DNA of 64,000 bases, taken from the NCBI RefSeq assembly GCF_009870125.1, contig NC_046679.1, positions 2,108,001-2,172,000 on the forward strand, in the 5' to 3' direction. The notes under the pieces were generated by a model. That model saw only the letters and a list, made by a program, of their open reading frames with translations, was not told the DNA's origin and made no database searches. The translations under genes and the position numbers were made by a program. Source of the stretch: Drosophila pseudoobscura. Taxonomy: Eukaryota; Arthropoda; Insecta; Diptera; Drosophilidae. This document shows positions 36,749-45,617 of the stretch, piece after piece. The stretch's first letter is position 1. Each line of letters begins with the position of its first letter.

Positions 36749-36789
36749 CGGGCATCGGTGATCGATGTCAGACAAGTTCTGTACCCAAC

Positions 36790-37516
36790 ATGTATCAGAA
36801 GTCATCCCCGATCGTGGTGCTCGCCCTGTGCCTAAGCATTGCCCTGGCCGCCCGTCTCCAGGCGCCCGCCCACAAGACGCAGGCCCACATCCAGGAGCTG
36901 AAGGCGGAGAGCCAGGACCTGGCCAGCGCCCATAGCCAGTCGTCAAACCTGTGCTTCAGCAACTACCTTCCCATTCTGGATACCATCAACACCGCGTACG
37001 AGATCGATTTCGAGGCCTGCATCACCACCTATGAGAGTGGCAGTGCCGCAATTGATGTCAAGTACTCTTCCGATTTCCAGGACATCGTGAATAGTGCCGA
37101 GAACTCGTGCAGAGAGCTACAAAAGTGTCAATATTGGTCATATTCGAAGATGCCTCTCGAGGATGTGTTGTCAGGACTCGATTGCGCCACCACTGTGGTA
37201 CGTGATGGACAGTCGTTCGCTATTGAAATATTCTTCAACGAGCTTCGTTTCTTTTCAGGCTGCCGACGATGCCAAGGTCTTTTACAACATCTCGAGCACG
37301 GCAACGGAGCTGGGTGCTAAGATCCAGGGCGACTATCAAATTATCGACGGCAAGAAGGACCTCTGCGTGAACGAAGCGGAGCGGAGATATGTGGAACGCA
37401 CGACCAACACCTATGAGCAGTTGAATGCCTGCTTAAGGGGCGATATCGCAGTTGGTCCTCCAACATTGGCTCCAACATTGGCTCCAACAACAACATGGCC
37501 CCCAAAATATATATAA
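36790..37516 (+). CDS. DUF725-family secreted protein, copy B
   Basis: Exons 36790-37197 and 37259-37516 are joined across a 61-bp phase-0 intron and give 221 residues. The ATG at 36790 is chosen because the TATA box and initiator lie between it and the upstream in-frame ATG. The protein has a signal peptide (PIVVLALCLSIALAARL), then a Gln/Ser/Ala-rich segment, seven mature cysteines at the positions seen in copy A, one NIS sequon, and a Pro/Thr-rich tail built on PTLA repeats. The second exon shares the DLCVNEAERRYVE-like block with copy C (DVCVNDAERDFVE), so B and C are closer to each other than to A. A polyadenylation signal AATAAA is at 37549. Function unknown. Confidence 0.85.
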
Positions 37517-37548
37517 GCCTAAAAAAACATATACTTGTAAATTCAATG

Positions 37549-37554
37549 AATAAA
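37549..37554 (+). terminator. polyadenylation signal of DUF725 copy B
   Basis: AATAAA, 33 nt after the stop codon, in an A-rich 3' end. Confidence 0.65.
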
Positions 37555-37610
37555 AACCTCAGGGAAAATCTAACTTGGAGTTTAAACTCTTCTAAAGTCG
37601 TAAAATCGTA

Positions 37611-37751
37611 TACAGTCGAACTTCCGTATCGCGAACCTCACGGAAATAATACCTCGTAATATAGAATTCATTTTTGGAGAATACAGCAATGCCGTGTTCT
37701 GGAAACAAATTCGTTGTATAGAAAACTTCGTAATAGAGAAGTCCGTCTGTA
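37611..37751. mobile_element. short pogo/Tigger-like MITE
   Basis: The element proper is 37613-37749 (137 bp), flanked on both sides by the dinucleotide TA, the target duplication of Tc1/mariner/pogo elements. The left end begins CAGTCGAACTTCC and the right end, read in reverse complement, begins CAGACGGACTTCT. Over about 23 bp the two ends match at roughly 17 positions. It has no coding capacity. The CAGT...GAACTTCCGTATCGCGAA style of end is typical of pogo/Tigger non-autonomous elements. The degenerate ends suggest an old insertion. Confidence 0.55.
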
Positions 37752-38004
37752 TTTTGGGTTAGTTTTTATAGAGATAGAGTTCTTCCGAGACTCGGTTGTC
37801 TATAATTGATCCATTCATTAATTCGTATTATTTATACACCCGTGTTTGCTGATTCTCGAAGAAGAGAAAGGTATTTTATATAACTATTGATCGGGAAGAT
37901 TGATTACAGTAAAGATATCCGTTTCGAGCTATTAAATGTTGGTAGATTGACAGATCATTAAGATGTGATTAAAAAATTCATTTGCAAACAAGAAAGGACG
38001 ATTC

Positions 38005-38008
38005 ATTT
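38005..38008. repeat. target-site duplication, left copy
   Basis: ATTT directly precedes the TG of the left LTR and is repeated directly after the CA of the right LTR. A 4-bp duplication is typical of Gypsy-superfamily integrases. Confidence 0.75.
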
Positions 38009-39798
38009 TGTAACGCTTGGATCAGCGAGCGAGCTAGTTCGCAGCGCCATCTAGTGGTCGGCACCGTAAGGGCCGTGGTAGACCAAACACCCTCTATGGG
38101 CTAGGTCGGGGAGATCACGAAAAGTGGCATAGGAAGAGTGATAGAGTTAACAGCTTGGATTGTCAACTTTCTCTGGCATTTCACCCTGTCCTTTGAGAGG
38201 GCCCGAGGGTTGTAGCTTGTTGAGGGGCTTGGCTTCGGTCTCTTCCCGTTTTGGCGCTCGACCCGAGCGTTCGTTTTGTCTATCAACAGCCAACAAGTAT
38301 TTTTTATAAGTGCTAAAAAGAAAAAAAAAGTGTAATCGCGGCGGGAGGAGAAGAGCTTCAGCATTCCGGCATTAGTCTTCCAGCCTAGGTAAGATTGAGA
38401 AGGGTAAAGGAAAATTGGACTAGTCAGTTAATTTCATCCGTGTAGGACCGGCCATTGGCGCAGTGGATGCCGCAAAGGAGGAACGCCGCATCGCCGTGTT
38501 TTCTTTGCAAAGCGGCCCGGATCAGCTTCGCGGATCCAAAGACGCGAGGCGTCGAGGAGATCGAGCGTCCAAGGGACGCCAGAAGGGGTCCAGAGGAGCA
38601 GCCAAAGCAGCGGTGGAAAAAAATTGCAGGCCCAAGTACCCGGGCACCGACGTCACGCTAGCGGGGTCTTTCGAGTGGCTTCGTGAGTGCTTTTATCGTC
38701 GGGAACCGATGAAGTGATTTCGGAAGGGAAAATCTAAAACTAAAAGAAACCGGGAATGGCCGAGATCTCTAGCAATAATAGGATGCAGTGTTAAGTGATT
38801 AGTGTTAATAATTTAGCGAGTTAAGTAATATTTCTTTGTTAGTTTTTTTTTGTGCGTTAAAGTCTGCGACAGTCGGCGAAGGGCAGGCGAAAGAAAAGGA
38901 AAAAAAAAGAAAGGGCGAGAGAGTTTTTTTTGTGGTACTCGAGTGGAATGAGTCGCTCAAACTAAGAGTGGAGCGAGCAAAGAGTGAATTTGCGAGTGAG
39001 GTTTTTTTGTGTGCCTTTGTTTTACTCCCGATTGGAGTTCACTTTACAGGTCCAAATCTCCTCCGGGAAGCGCTTCATCGGTGGATATGCGGATCATCGG
39101 GTGAGTGAGAACGAACAGGAAAATTTAACCCTGGCAATTCCACTCATGAGAGAAAAGAAAATAGAAATTTAGATAATTACATACTTCCCCCTATTGTTTG
39201 TTCCGTTTCTTCCCCCCCTTTCGGTCTGGCTGTTGTACTGTCTTTATACATAAATTCCGAGATAATTGTTAGTTTTATTCCTCATCATTATTAAGCAATT
39301 TTATTGATATTATTTTTTTATTCTTTTTACTTTTTATACGTACTTTTTGTTGAGTTATGGTTAGTTTTAATTTAGGGATCGCTCAGTTTTTAGTCATAAT
39401 TCAATAAATTTTATAATGTTTTAGTTCACAGTTTTTTTTGCCTTCGGCTAGCCAAATGCCCCTGAGGATCCCATAACGACGCAAAGGGGCCATTCCATAT
39501 AAATTGCGACCTAGGAATGGCCAAGGTAGGGAGGGTCAATCCGCCCTCAACGAGATCTGAGGCGGGGAAAAGCGTCCGGGGACAGGTCGGAGAAAGGGCC
39601 AATCATGTGTTCAAGCAATTTTAGGTCCACCGTAACTCTCGTCGTAGCACGCATAAATTTTAACTTGTTAATAATGAAGATAGGCGTCAGGTGAGAGGAG
39701 GGCAAGATCACCACCCCAATTAGCCGACGAGCATCCCAGCCGGGAATAACCGCGTGCGCCCTTCTCCCACTCCCCAACATCCAGCCTGGTTCGTTACA
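38009..39798 (+). repeat. 5' LTR
   Basis: 1790 bp, beginning TGTAACGC and ending GTTACA. Compared by eye with the copy 7609 bp to the right, no difference was found. A polyadenylation signal AATAAA is at 39403-39408. A 9-bp perfect stem (GGCCATTCC / GGAATGGCC) lies at 39488-39522, just after it. No clear TATA box was identified. The first 700 bp contain overlapping open frames without a convincing start. Confidence 0.95.
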
Positions 39799-39836
39799 GT
39801 TATAAGTAATTATTAATTTCATTATTATAAAGTTAG

Positions 39837-39856
39837 TGGCGCCCAACAATGGGACC
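39837..39856 (+). other. primer binding site, tRNA-Lys type
   Basis: The first 11 bases, TGGCGCCCAAC, are complementary to the 3' end (with CCA) of a Drosophila tRNA-Lys as I remember it. The match then weakens. The site starts 38 nt inside the LTR edge, whereas most retroelements have it within a few bases. Confidence 0.65.
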
Positions 39857-40908
39857 CAAAATAATTGGTAGAACCGCATCCCGATGTGGTCAACGATATC
39901 GCAGAAACACACACATCAAAAACACTTTCGGTTTTTCTGGCAAACGATGTACATATGTAGTGTGCTTGAGAAGAGAGGCATATACGTTTATTCGCTTTAT
40001 TCTCAAACTACGGTTGCTGCAGTATCTGGGCCAGAATACCGATCTTCATAGTCAGCTAAATTTTGCAAGTCAGTCGCATAGGATTTATTGTTGAGAAGTT
40101 GCTAGCAGCGATCGACAAGCCACGGCTGAGGACGTAGAGCTTAGTAGGCGATTAAATACCCTACAGTAATGGAGTCCGTAGCCCAACGAGTTAGACGTTT
40201 GGAAAAGCAGGGAAGAAGTCTTTAAATAAGTCCACCCTGACCACGAATAACGAGTTTTAGCAAAGACCCATCCATAGTTTACAATAGTCATGCGGCAGAG
40301 CTAGCCATCAAACGCTCGGAAATACAGAACAAAATCTTTAATAAGAGTTTGCCTGGCCACGGGTGATGGAAAACCAGCATACCTGTCCGCGGAAGCAAGA
40401 GTGCGAAGGAGAGTAAAGAAGACGAAACTGATTAGCTTCGATTTACTCGCACTCGAGCTTGCAGTCGTTGTTTTTGTCTTGCGGATCGGCGCTCCAAAGC
40501 AATAAAACGTTTGGTTGTTGTTGCGAGGGCTGATCAGCGGCACAAGCAGCGGTAAATTATCTTTGTTCTTTCTTCTCACACCAGTTCCGATATGGTTTTT
40601 TTTCAGGGGAACTAAGCTATGCTTGAAGGCAAATAAATGTTTTTTTTGATTTCTTTATATATTGCGATTTTCACAAAATATTATTCTTATTTTTAGTTAT
40701 AAATTGTTTTATGTTTTATTATCAGCTACAAACGCGTCTCAATTCCTCAAGCTGTAAGCAAAGAGTTTTTATTTTTTTTGTGTCACAAGAAAAAAAAAGT
40801 TGCTAGAACGCCGAAACAGCTGTCTCGGTTGAGATAGGTCATCGACCGGCAAAGAATTGTGAGCACTGGGAAGAAAAAAGCTAGGTGACGGGGCGAAGGG
40901 AATCAATA
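39857..40908 (+). other. untranslated leader of the retrotransposon
   Basis: About 1.05 kb between the primer site and the gag start. It has short open frames only, including one from the ATG at 39849 that overlaps the primer site. Packaging or splicing signals are expected here but none can be named. Confidence 0.6.
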
Positions 40909-42330
40909 ATGGAGGGAGAACCTGTAAATCCGTCCGTTTGCATTCTGTGTGGGGAAGAGTTTGGATCCCTGCAGTTATACAAGACCAGGTGTGGCCACGA
41001 GTTTCATAAAGCTTGCATCGTCCCCTACTCGAAGGAAAATGCTAAATGTCCCAGATGTGGAAGAGTCACTTTTGAGTTGCAAGGCGGCGCATCGGTTTCG
41101 GGCACGCAAACCGCCAAACAGCAGGCAGGAAGCAAAGAAAAAGCTTCAGGCACCCCAGCGACGGGATCAGCAAATAATAATCCAGGTTCAGCTTCAGTTG
41201 ATGGCGGGAATATAGGAATCATGATTACCCAAGCAGTGCGAGCCATGCAAAACGACCTTTTAACCCAGTTGTCGGAGCAGATGGCGCAAATAATACAAAC
41301 CAATGTCGCTGCGCATCTTCAACTGACTGGCCGGGATCAACACGCTCGAAATATAGCTCCAGACCATAGTTCGCAGGGTCAGGAAGCAGGCGGAGGCCGA
41401 GAATCGGCAGGATTTTACAGAGAGGGCAGAGACACTCCTAGAAGTTTAGCTTCCGATCTGTCCCAAAGGCCGGACAAAGTCGTACATATTATGAATGGTT
41501 GGAAGCTACGATTTAGCGGGGATGCGGAAGGAATTAGCGTTGATAATTTTATCTATAGGGTAGAAGCTCTCACTCATGCAACGCTGGAAAGCAACTTTGC
41601 GGTGCTATGTAGCAACGCTAGCATCCTCTTTGACGGAAAGGCTCGGGAATTCTTTTGGAGGTTTCATAAGTCAGTGGTAGTAGTCCGATGGGATGTGCTT
41701 TGTCAGGCATTAAAGAAACAGTTCCGAGACACTCGCACGGATGTGGACATTCGAGAGGCGATCAGGGACCGGAAGCAGAAAGAAAAAGAAGGGTTCGATG
41801 CCTTTTATGATGCCATAGTCCAGCTAATGGATAGTTTAGAGTCTCCCTTGTCAGAAAAGTCTGTGGTAGACATATTGCGAAGAAATTTGAGGCCCGAAGT
41901 AAGGCACGAGTTGCTCAACATAAAAATAACTTCGGTTGGGGAGCTCAGGGAAATATGCAGACGAAGAGAGAGTTTCCTGGAGGACGTGAGACGGAATTAT
42001 GGTTATCAAAAGAGTGTTCCTTTCCGTAGGCAAGTAGCTGAGTTGGTGGAGGAGCACATGTCTGATGACGCAACGGAGTTTTCCGAAGGTGAGGGCGAAG
42101 CCGAAATAGGAGCGTTGGCCTTGGTATGCTGGAACTGCCATAAGGAAGGACATCGGTACCAGGATTGCGAATCCAAACGCAAGATCTTTTGCTATGGGTG
42201 TGGCATTCCAAACATTTACAAACCAGCTTGCGAAAAATGTCAGAAAAAAAACGGCAGGGCGAGCACACAGCCTCGTCAGCTTCAGAGTGTGCGTCGCCAA
42301 AAATCCGCGAACCCAGACGCCAGCCAGTAG
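40909..42330 (+). CDS. gag: retrotransposon Gag with N-terminal RING-H2 finger
   Basis: 473 residues from the ATG at 40909. The frame opens upstream at a GTG (40885), which is not used as the start here. Residues 11-50 form a RING-H2 finger: C11, C14, C28, H30, H33, C36, C47 and C50, with spacing C-x2-C-x13-C-x-H-x2-H-x2-C-x10-C-x2-C. A Ser/Gly/Gln-rich linker follows, then a capsid-like region from about residue 200 (WKLRFSGD, then DNFIYRVE) of the Ty3/Arc type. Near the end is a CCHC knuckle (CWNCHKEGHRYQDC) and then a second CX2C-x9-CX2C cluster without the usual histidine. The -1 frameshift signal sits 25 codons before the stop. A RING domain suggests ubiquitin-ligase activity; that function is inference. 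Confidence 0.93.
   Translation: MEGEPVNPSVCILCGEEFGSLQLYKTRCGHEFHKACIVPYSKENAKCPRCGRVTFELQGGASVSGTQTAKQQAGSKEKASGTPATGSANNNPGSASVDGGNIGIMITQAVRAMQNDLLTQLSEQMAQIIQTNVAAHLQLTGRDQHARNIAPDHSSQGQEAGGGRESAGFYREGRDTPRSLASDLSQRPDKVVHIMNGWKLRFSGDAEGISVDNFIYRVEALTHATLESNFAVLCSNASILFDGKAREFFWRFHKSVVVVRWDVLCQALKKQFRDTRTDVDIREAIRDRKQKEKEGFDAFYDAIVQLMDSLESPLSEKSVVDILRRNLRPEVRHELLNIKITSVGELREICRRRESFLEDVRRNYGYQKSVPFRRQVAELVEEHMSDDATEFSEGEGEAEIGALALVCWNCHKEGHRYQDCESKRKIFCYGCGIPNIYKPACEKCQKKNGRASTQPRQLQSVRRQKSANPDASQ
42246..42298 (+). promoter_or_regulatory. programmed -1 ribosomal frameshift signal
   Basis: The heptamer AAAAAAC at 42246-42252 is set in the Gag frame as A_AAA_AAC, a canonical slippery site. 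After a 5-nt spacer (42253-42257), bases 42258-42268 pair with 42287-42298 to form 11 base pairs with one bulged G (42293) and an 18-nt loop. The -1 frame reached is exactly the pol frame, which then stays open to 45551. Confidence 0.88.
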
Positions 42331-45300
42331 AAAATCAACACCAGGCAGTTATAGATACGAGCATTCCAGTCCAGCCCGTCAGTACAGTAAAAACAATTTT
42401 ATGGCATAATTTCATTAATTCTAAGTCAGATGCAGAAGCTGTAGAAACACTGTTCCGTCGTAGATCCAATTCAAGAAACTCCAAACGGATGAGATCATTT
42501 TGGAAGGCAGCTAAATCAATAAATGCGATTAGATACAAAGAGCTAGATAAACGTCCGTACGCAGAGGTAAAAATTTTTGAGCGGCCAGTGCTTGGGTTGT
42601 TAGATACAGGGGCAGCGATGAGTGTAGTTGGTGGGAATTTGGCTAAACAAATAATTACCAGCAGGATTCCATTTAAACGGGGCATCTCAGTTGCTCATAC
42701 CGCAGATGGCAGGCGGCAGGAGGTTCTGGGTCGATTGAGAACTCCAGTCACCTATGATAACGTCGTGAAGGATTTGGAACTGCATATCATTCCGTCGCTT
42801 AGCCAGGACTTATATCTAGGAATCGATTTTTGGTCAACGTTCAATTTATTACCTCCGGAGATGCAGGTAGCAGAAATTTGTCAGGAATCGCACGTACTAA
42901 TTCCAAGTCAGAAAGAGGAGTTGCAGAAGGTTGTGTCGGAATTTCCATCCTTTGCAGTCTCTGGTTTGGGTAGAACATCGGTTTTGTCGCACTCCATCGA
43001 TGCAGGAGATGCTAAGCCTGTAAAACAACGGCATTTTCCCGTGTCACCAGCCGTGGAGAAACTGCTGTATGCCGAAGTGGATAGGATGCTCAAATTGGGA
43101 GTTATTGAGGAATCTGACAGCGCCTGGTCCTCTCCAGTTGTGCTAGTCCAGAAACCGGGAAAGGTTCGACTTTGCCTAGACAGCCGAAAAGTCAATGCCG
43201 TTACACGAAAGGACGCCTATCCGTTGCCGCAAATAGACGGTATACTAAGTCGCCTCCCCAGAGCCATGTTCATCTCGAGTCTGGATCTCAAGGATGCCTA
43301 TTGGCAGATACCCTTAGATCCGGAGTCTCGGGACAAAACTGCTTTCACAATTCCAGGTAAACCTTTATATCAGTTTAAGGTTATGCCGTTCGGTCTCACC
43401 AACGCGTCGCAAACCATGACCAGATTGATGGACAAGGTGATCCCTGCGGAACTTCGCAATGAAGTCTTCGTCTACTTGGACGACTTGTTAATTGTTTCCG
43501 ATAGCTTTGAGTCGCATATGAAGGTGTTGAGAGTGGTAGCGCAGCATGTTCGATTGGCTGGATTAACGCTCAACGTAGAAAAGAGCAAATTCTGTATGCG
43601 TTCGGTGAAGTATCTTGGTCATATCGTCGGGGAGGGTGTCATTCGAACGGATCCCGGGAAAATTTCGGCCATGATAGACTTTCCAGTGCCGAACTCTTTG
43701 AGAGCCCTACGGAGATTCCTTGGGATGGTTGGATGGTATCGTAAGTTTATAGCAAATTTTGCGTCGATAGCTTCCCCTCTCACTGACCTGCTGAAACCTA
43801 AGTGCAGATTTGTCATGACTCCAGAAGGACGTACCGCGTTCGAGGAACTTAAAAAACTGTTGTGCTCTGCGCCAGTTCTTCGTAGTCCCGATTTTAGCCA
43901 ACCTTTCTTTGTGCATTGTGATGCCAGCAAGTCAGGTGTTGGAGGTGTCTTGGTGCAAAAGACTCCGGAAGGAGACGAATTTCCGATAGCTTTTGTGTCG
44001 AAAAAACTTAATAAGGCGCAAAGAAATTATTCTGTGACCGAGCAAGAGTGTCTGGCGGCGATTGTTTGCATCAATCGTTTTAGGGCATACATAGAGGGAC
44101 ATGATTTTACGGTTATCACCGATCATGCATCTCTGAAATGGCTCATGACGCAGACGGATCTACATTCGCGGCTGGCCCGATGGGCATTGAAATTACAGGG
44201 CTTTAACTTCAAAATAGAACACCGGAGTGGGCGTTTAAATGTTGTACCCGATGCCTTATCCAGAGTTAATGAAGAAGATTTGGCGGCCGTGGATGTTGGT
44301 TATGGGCAAGCAGTTGATCTCGAGTCACCAGCTTTTCAGTCCGACGAGTATGTGGAGCTGGTAAACAGAATAAAGGCCAATGACGTTAACTTGCCGGATC
44401 TGAGGGTGGTCGAAGATCGTGTGTACAGGAAGTGTGATTTCGCCACAGGGAGTACTCTTCATGATCATTTTATATGGAAGTTATGGATCCCACAGAGTCT
44501 CATTCCAGAGGTACTAGCCAATGCTCACGACCATCCCTTAGCATCGCATGGGGGAATTCATAAGACTCTAGAGCGAGTGCGACAGTTTCTCTATTGGCCA
44601 AGTTTGGTCAAAGATGTAAAAGCGTATGTACTCGCGTGCGACACTTGTAAAGCAACTAAAGCACCGAACTCTGTCCAGCGACCCCCGATGGGAGTGGCAC
44701 CCGAGTCGCAGAGGTTTTTCCAGAAGCTATACGTAGATTTTCTCGGCCCTTATCCACGTTCAAAAAGCGGGAATATTGGCATATTTATAGTACTAGACCA
44801 CTATTCTAAGTTTGTCTTCCTGAAGGCTGTAAAAAAACTAACGGCTGATCTCGTGATCAAGTATCTGCAGCAAGATCTATTCCACACTTTTGGCTTTCCG
44901 GAGACCATCGTATCGGACAATGGCTCGCAATTTAAGTCGGAAGTCTTCCAGAAGTTTCTCAAAGCGCACAAGATATCACACACGGCCACAGCAGTATACT
45001 CTCCGCAGTCGAATGCGTCAGAGCGAGTAAACCGATCTGTAATTGCCGCCATTCGTTCCTATGTGAGGTCCGATCAGAAAAATTGGGACGAGGAGCTGAG
45101 CAGCATTTGTTGCGCCTTGCGAACCGCGGTCCATTCTAGCCTTGGAACTTCGCCCTATTATATGGTATTTGGGCAGCAGTTCGTTAGCTCAGGGGAAACG
45201 TATAAAGTTCTGAGAGCTCTTCGATTGTTGGAAGATAAATCCCTAGTCTTCTCCAAGGAGGATTCGTTGGAATTGGTACGTAGCAAGGCCTTAACGGTAA

Positions 45301-45551
45301 TGGAAAAGCAAAGGCAGAAAAACGAACGTAATTACAATTTGAGATCAAGGGAGGTTTCGTACCAAGTGGGCCAAGAGGTGTTCCGGAGGAACTTTAAGCA
45401 GAGCAACTTCCAGGCTGGCTATAGTGCCAAACTGGGCCCAGCCTATGTGAAGGCCAGAATCCGCAAGAAGATAGGTAATGCTTATTATGAGTTGGAGGAT
45501 CTACAAGGACGGTCTATGGGGCGATACCACGCGAAAGACTTAAAACAATAG
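42252..45551 (+). CDS. pol: retrotransposon Pol (protease, reverse transcriptase, RNase H, integrase)
   Basis: This is the -1 frame relative to gag, entered at the frameshift site. It adds 1099 residues after Gag codon 448, for a Gag-Pol of about 1547 residues. Visible motifs in order: aspartic protease LLDTGA (DTG at 42603-42611); reverse transcriptase with LDLKDAYWQI and the catalytic YLDD at 43473-43484; RNase H starting HCDAS (43914-43928) and containing the DHASLKWL block; integrase with an HHCC zinc domain (HGGIHKTL, then CDTCKATK) and DDE residues in VDFLGPYP, SDNGSQF and SNASERVN. The C-terminal GRYHAKDLK segment resembles the integrase tail of Gypsy elements. The frame is open upstream to 42165, but that overlap is not the translation start. 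Confidence 0.94.
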   Translation, partial: RQGEHTASSASECASPKIREPRRQPVENQHQAVIDTSIPVQPVSTVKTILWHNFINSKSDAEAVETLFRRRSNSRNSKRMRSFWKAAKSINAIRYKELDKRPYAEVKIFERPVLGLLDTGAAMSVVGGNLAKQIITSRIPFKRGISVAHTADGRRQEVLGRLRTPVTYDNVVKDLELHIIPSLSQDLYLGIDFWSTFNLLPPEMQVAEICQESHVLIPSQKEELQKVVSEFPSFAVSGLGRTSVLSHSIDAGDAKPVKQRHFPVSPAVEKLLYAEVDRMLKLGVIEESDSAWSSPVVLVQKPGKVRLCLDSRKVNAVTRKDAYPLPQIDGILSRLPRAMFISSLDLKDAYWQIPLDPESRDKTAFTIPGKPLYQFKVMPFGLTNASQTMTRLMDKVIPAELRNEVFVYLDDLLIVSDSFESHMKVLRVVAQHVRLAGLTLNVEKSKFCMRSVKYLGHIVGEGVIRTDPGKISAMIDFPVPNSLRALRRFLGMVGWYRKFIANFASIASPLTDLLKPKCRFVMTPEGRTAFEELKKLLCSAPVLRSPDFSQPFFVHCDASKSGVGGVLVQKTPEGDEFPIAFVSKKLNKAQRNYSVTEQECLAAIVCINRFRAYIEGHDFTVITDHASLKWLMTQTDLHSRLARWALKLQGFNFKIEHRSGRLNVVPDALSRVNEEDLAAVDVGYGQAVDLESPAFQSDEYVELVNRIKANDVNLPDLRVVEDRVYRKCDFATGSTLHDHFIWKLWIPQSLIPEVLANAHDHPLASHGGIHKTLERVRQFLYWPSLVKDVKAYVLACDTCKATKAPNSVQRPPMGVAPESQRFFQKLYVDFLGPYPRSKSGNIGIFIVLDHYSKFVFLKAVKKLTADLVIKYLQQDLFHTFGFPETIVSDNGSQFKSEVFQKFLKAHKISHTATAVYSPQSNASERVNRSVIAAIRSYVRSDQKNWDEELSSICCALRTAVHSSLGTSPYYMVFGQQFVSSGETYKVLRALRLLEDKSLVFSKEDSLELVRSKALTVMEKQRQKNERNYNLRSREVSYQVGQEVFRRNFKQSNFQAGYSAKLGPAYVKARIRKKIGNAYYELEDLQGRSMGRYHAKDLKQ

Positions 45552-45604
45552 CTGATCCGCGCAGTTTGGATCCGACTTGTGTGATACCACTAAGTCAGAT
45601 CTTT

Positions 45605-45617
45605 GGCGGGGGGTATT
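45605..45617 (+). other. polypurine tract
   Basis: GGCGGGGGG followed by TATT directly precedes the TG of the right LTR. It is the expected plus-strand priming site. Confidence 0.65.

Noticed and set aside
36730-36789. Upstream in-frame ATG for DUF725 copy B
   Set aside because: It lies before the TATA box and initiator, and would place 20 polar residues before the signal peptide.
40885-40908. Upstream GTG as the gag start
   Set aside because: The in-frame ATG at 40909 is a normal start eight codons later and directly precedes the RING domain.
45552-45617. Possible env gene after pol
   Set aside because: Only 66 bp separate the pol stop from the right LTR, so there is no room for one.
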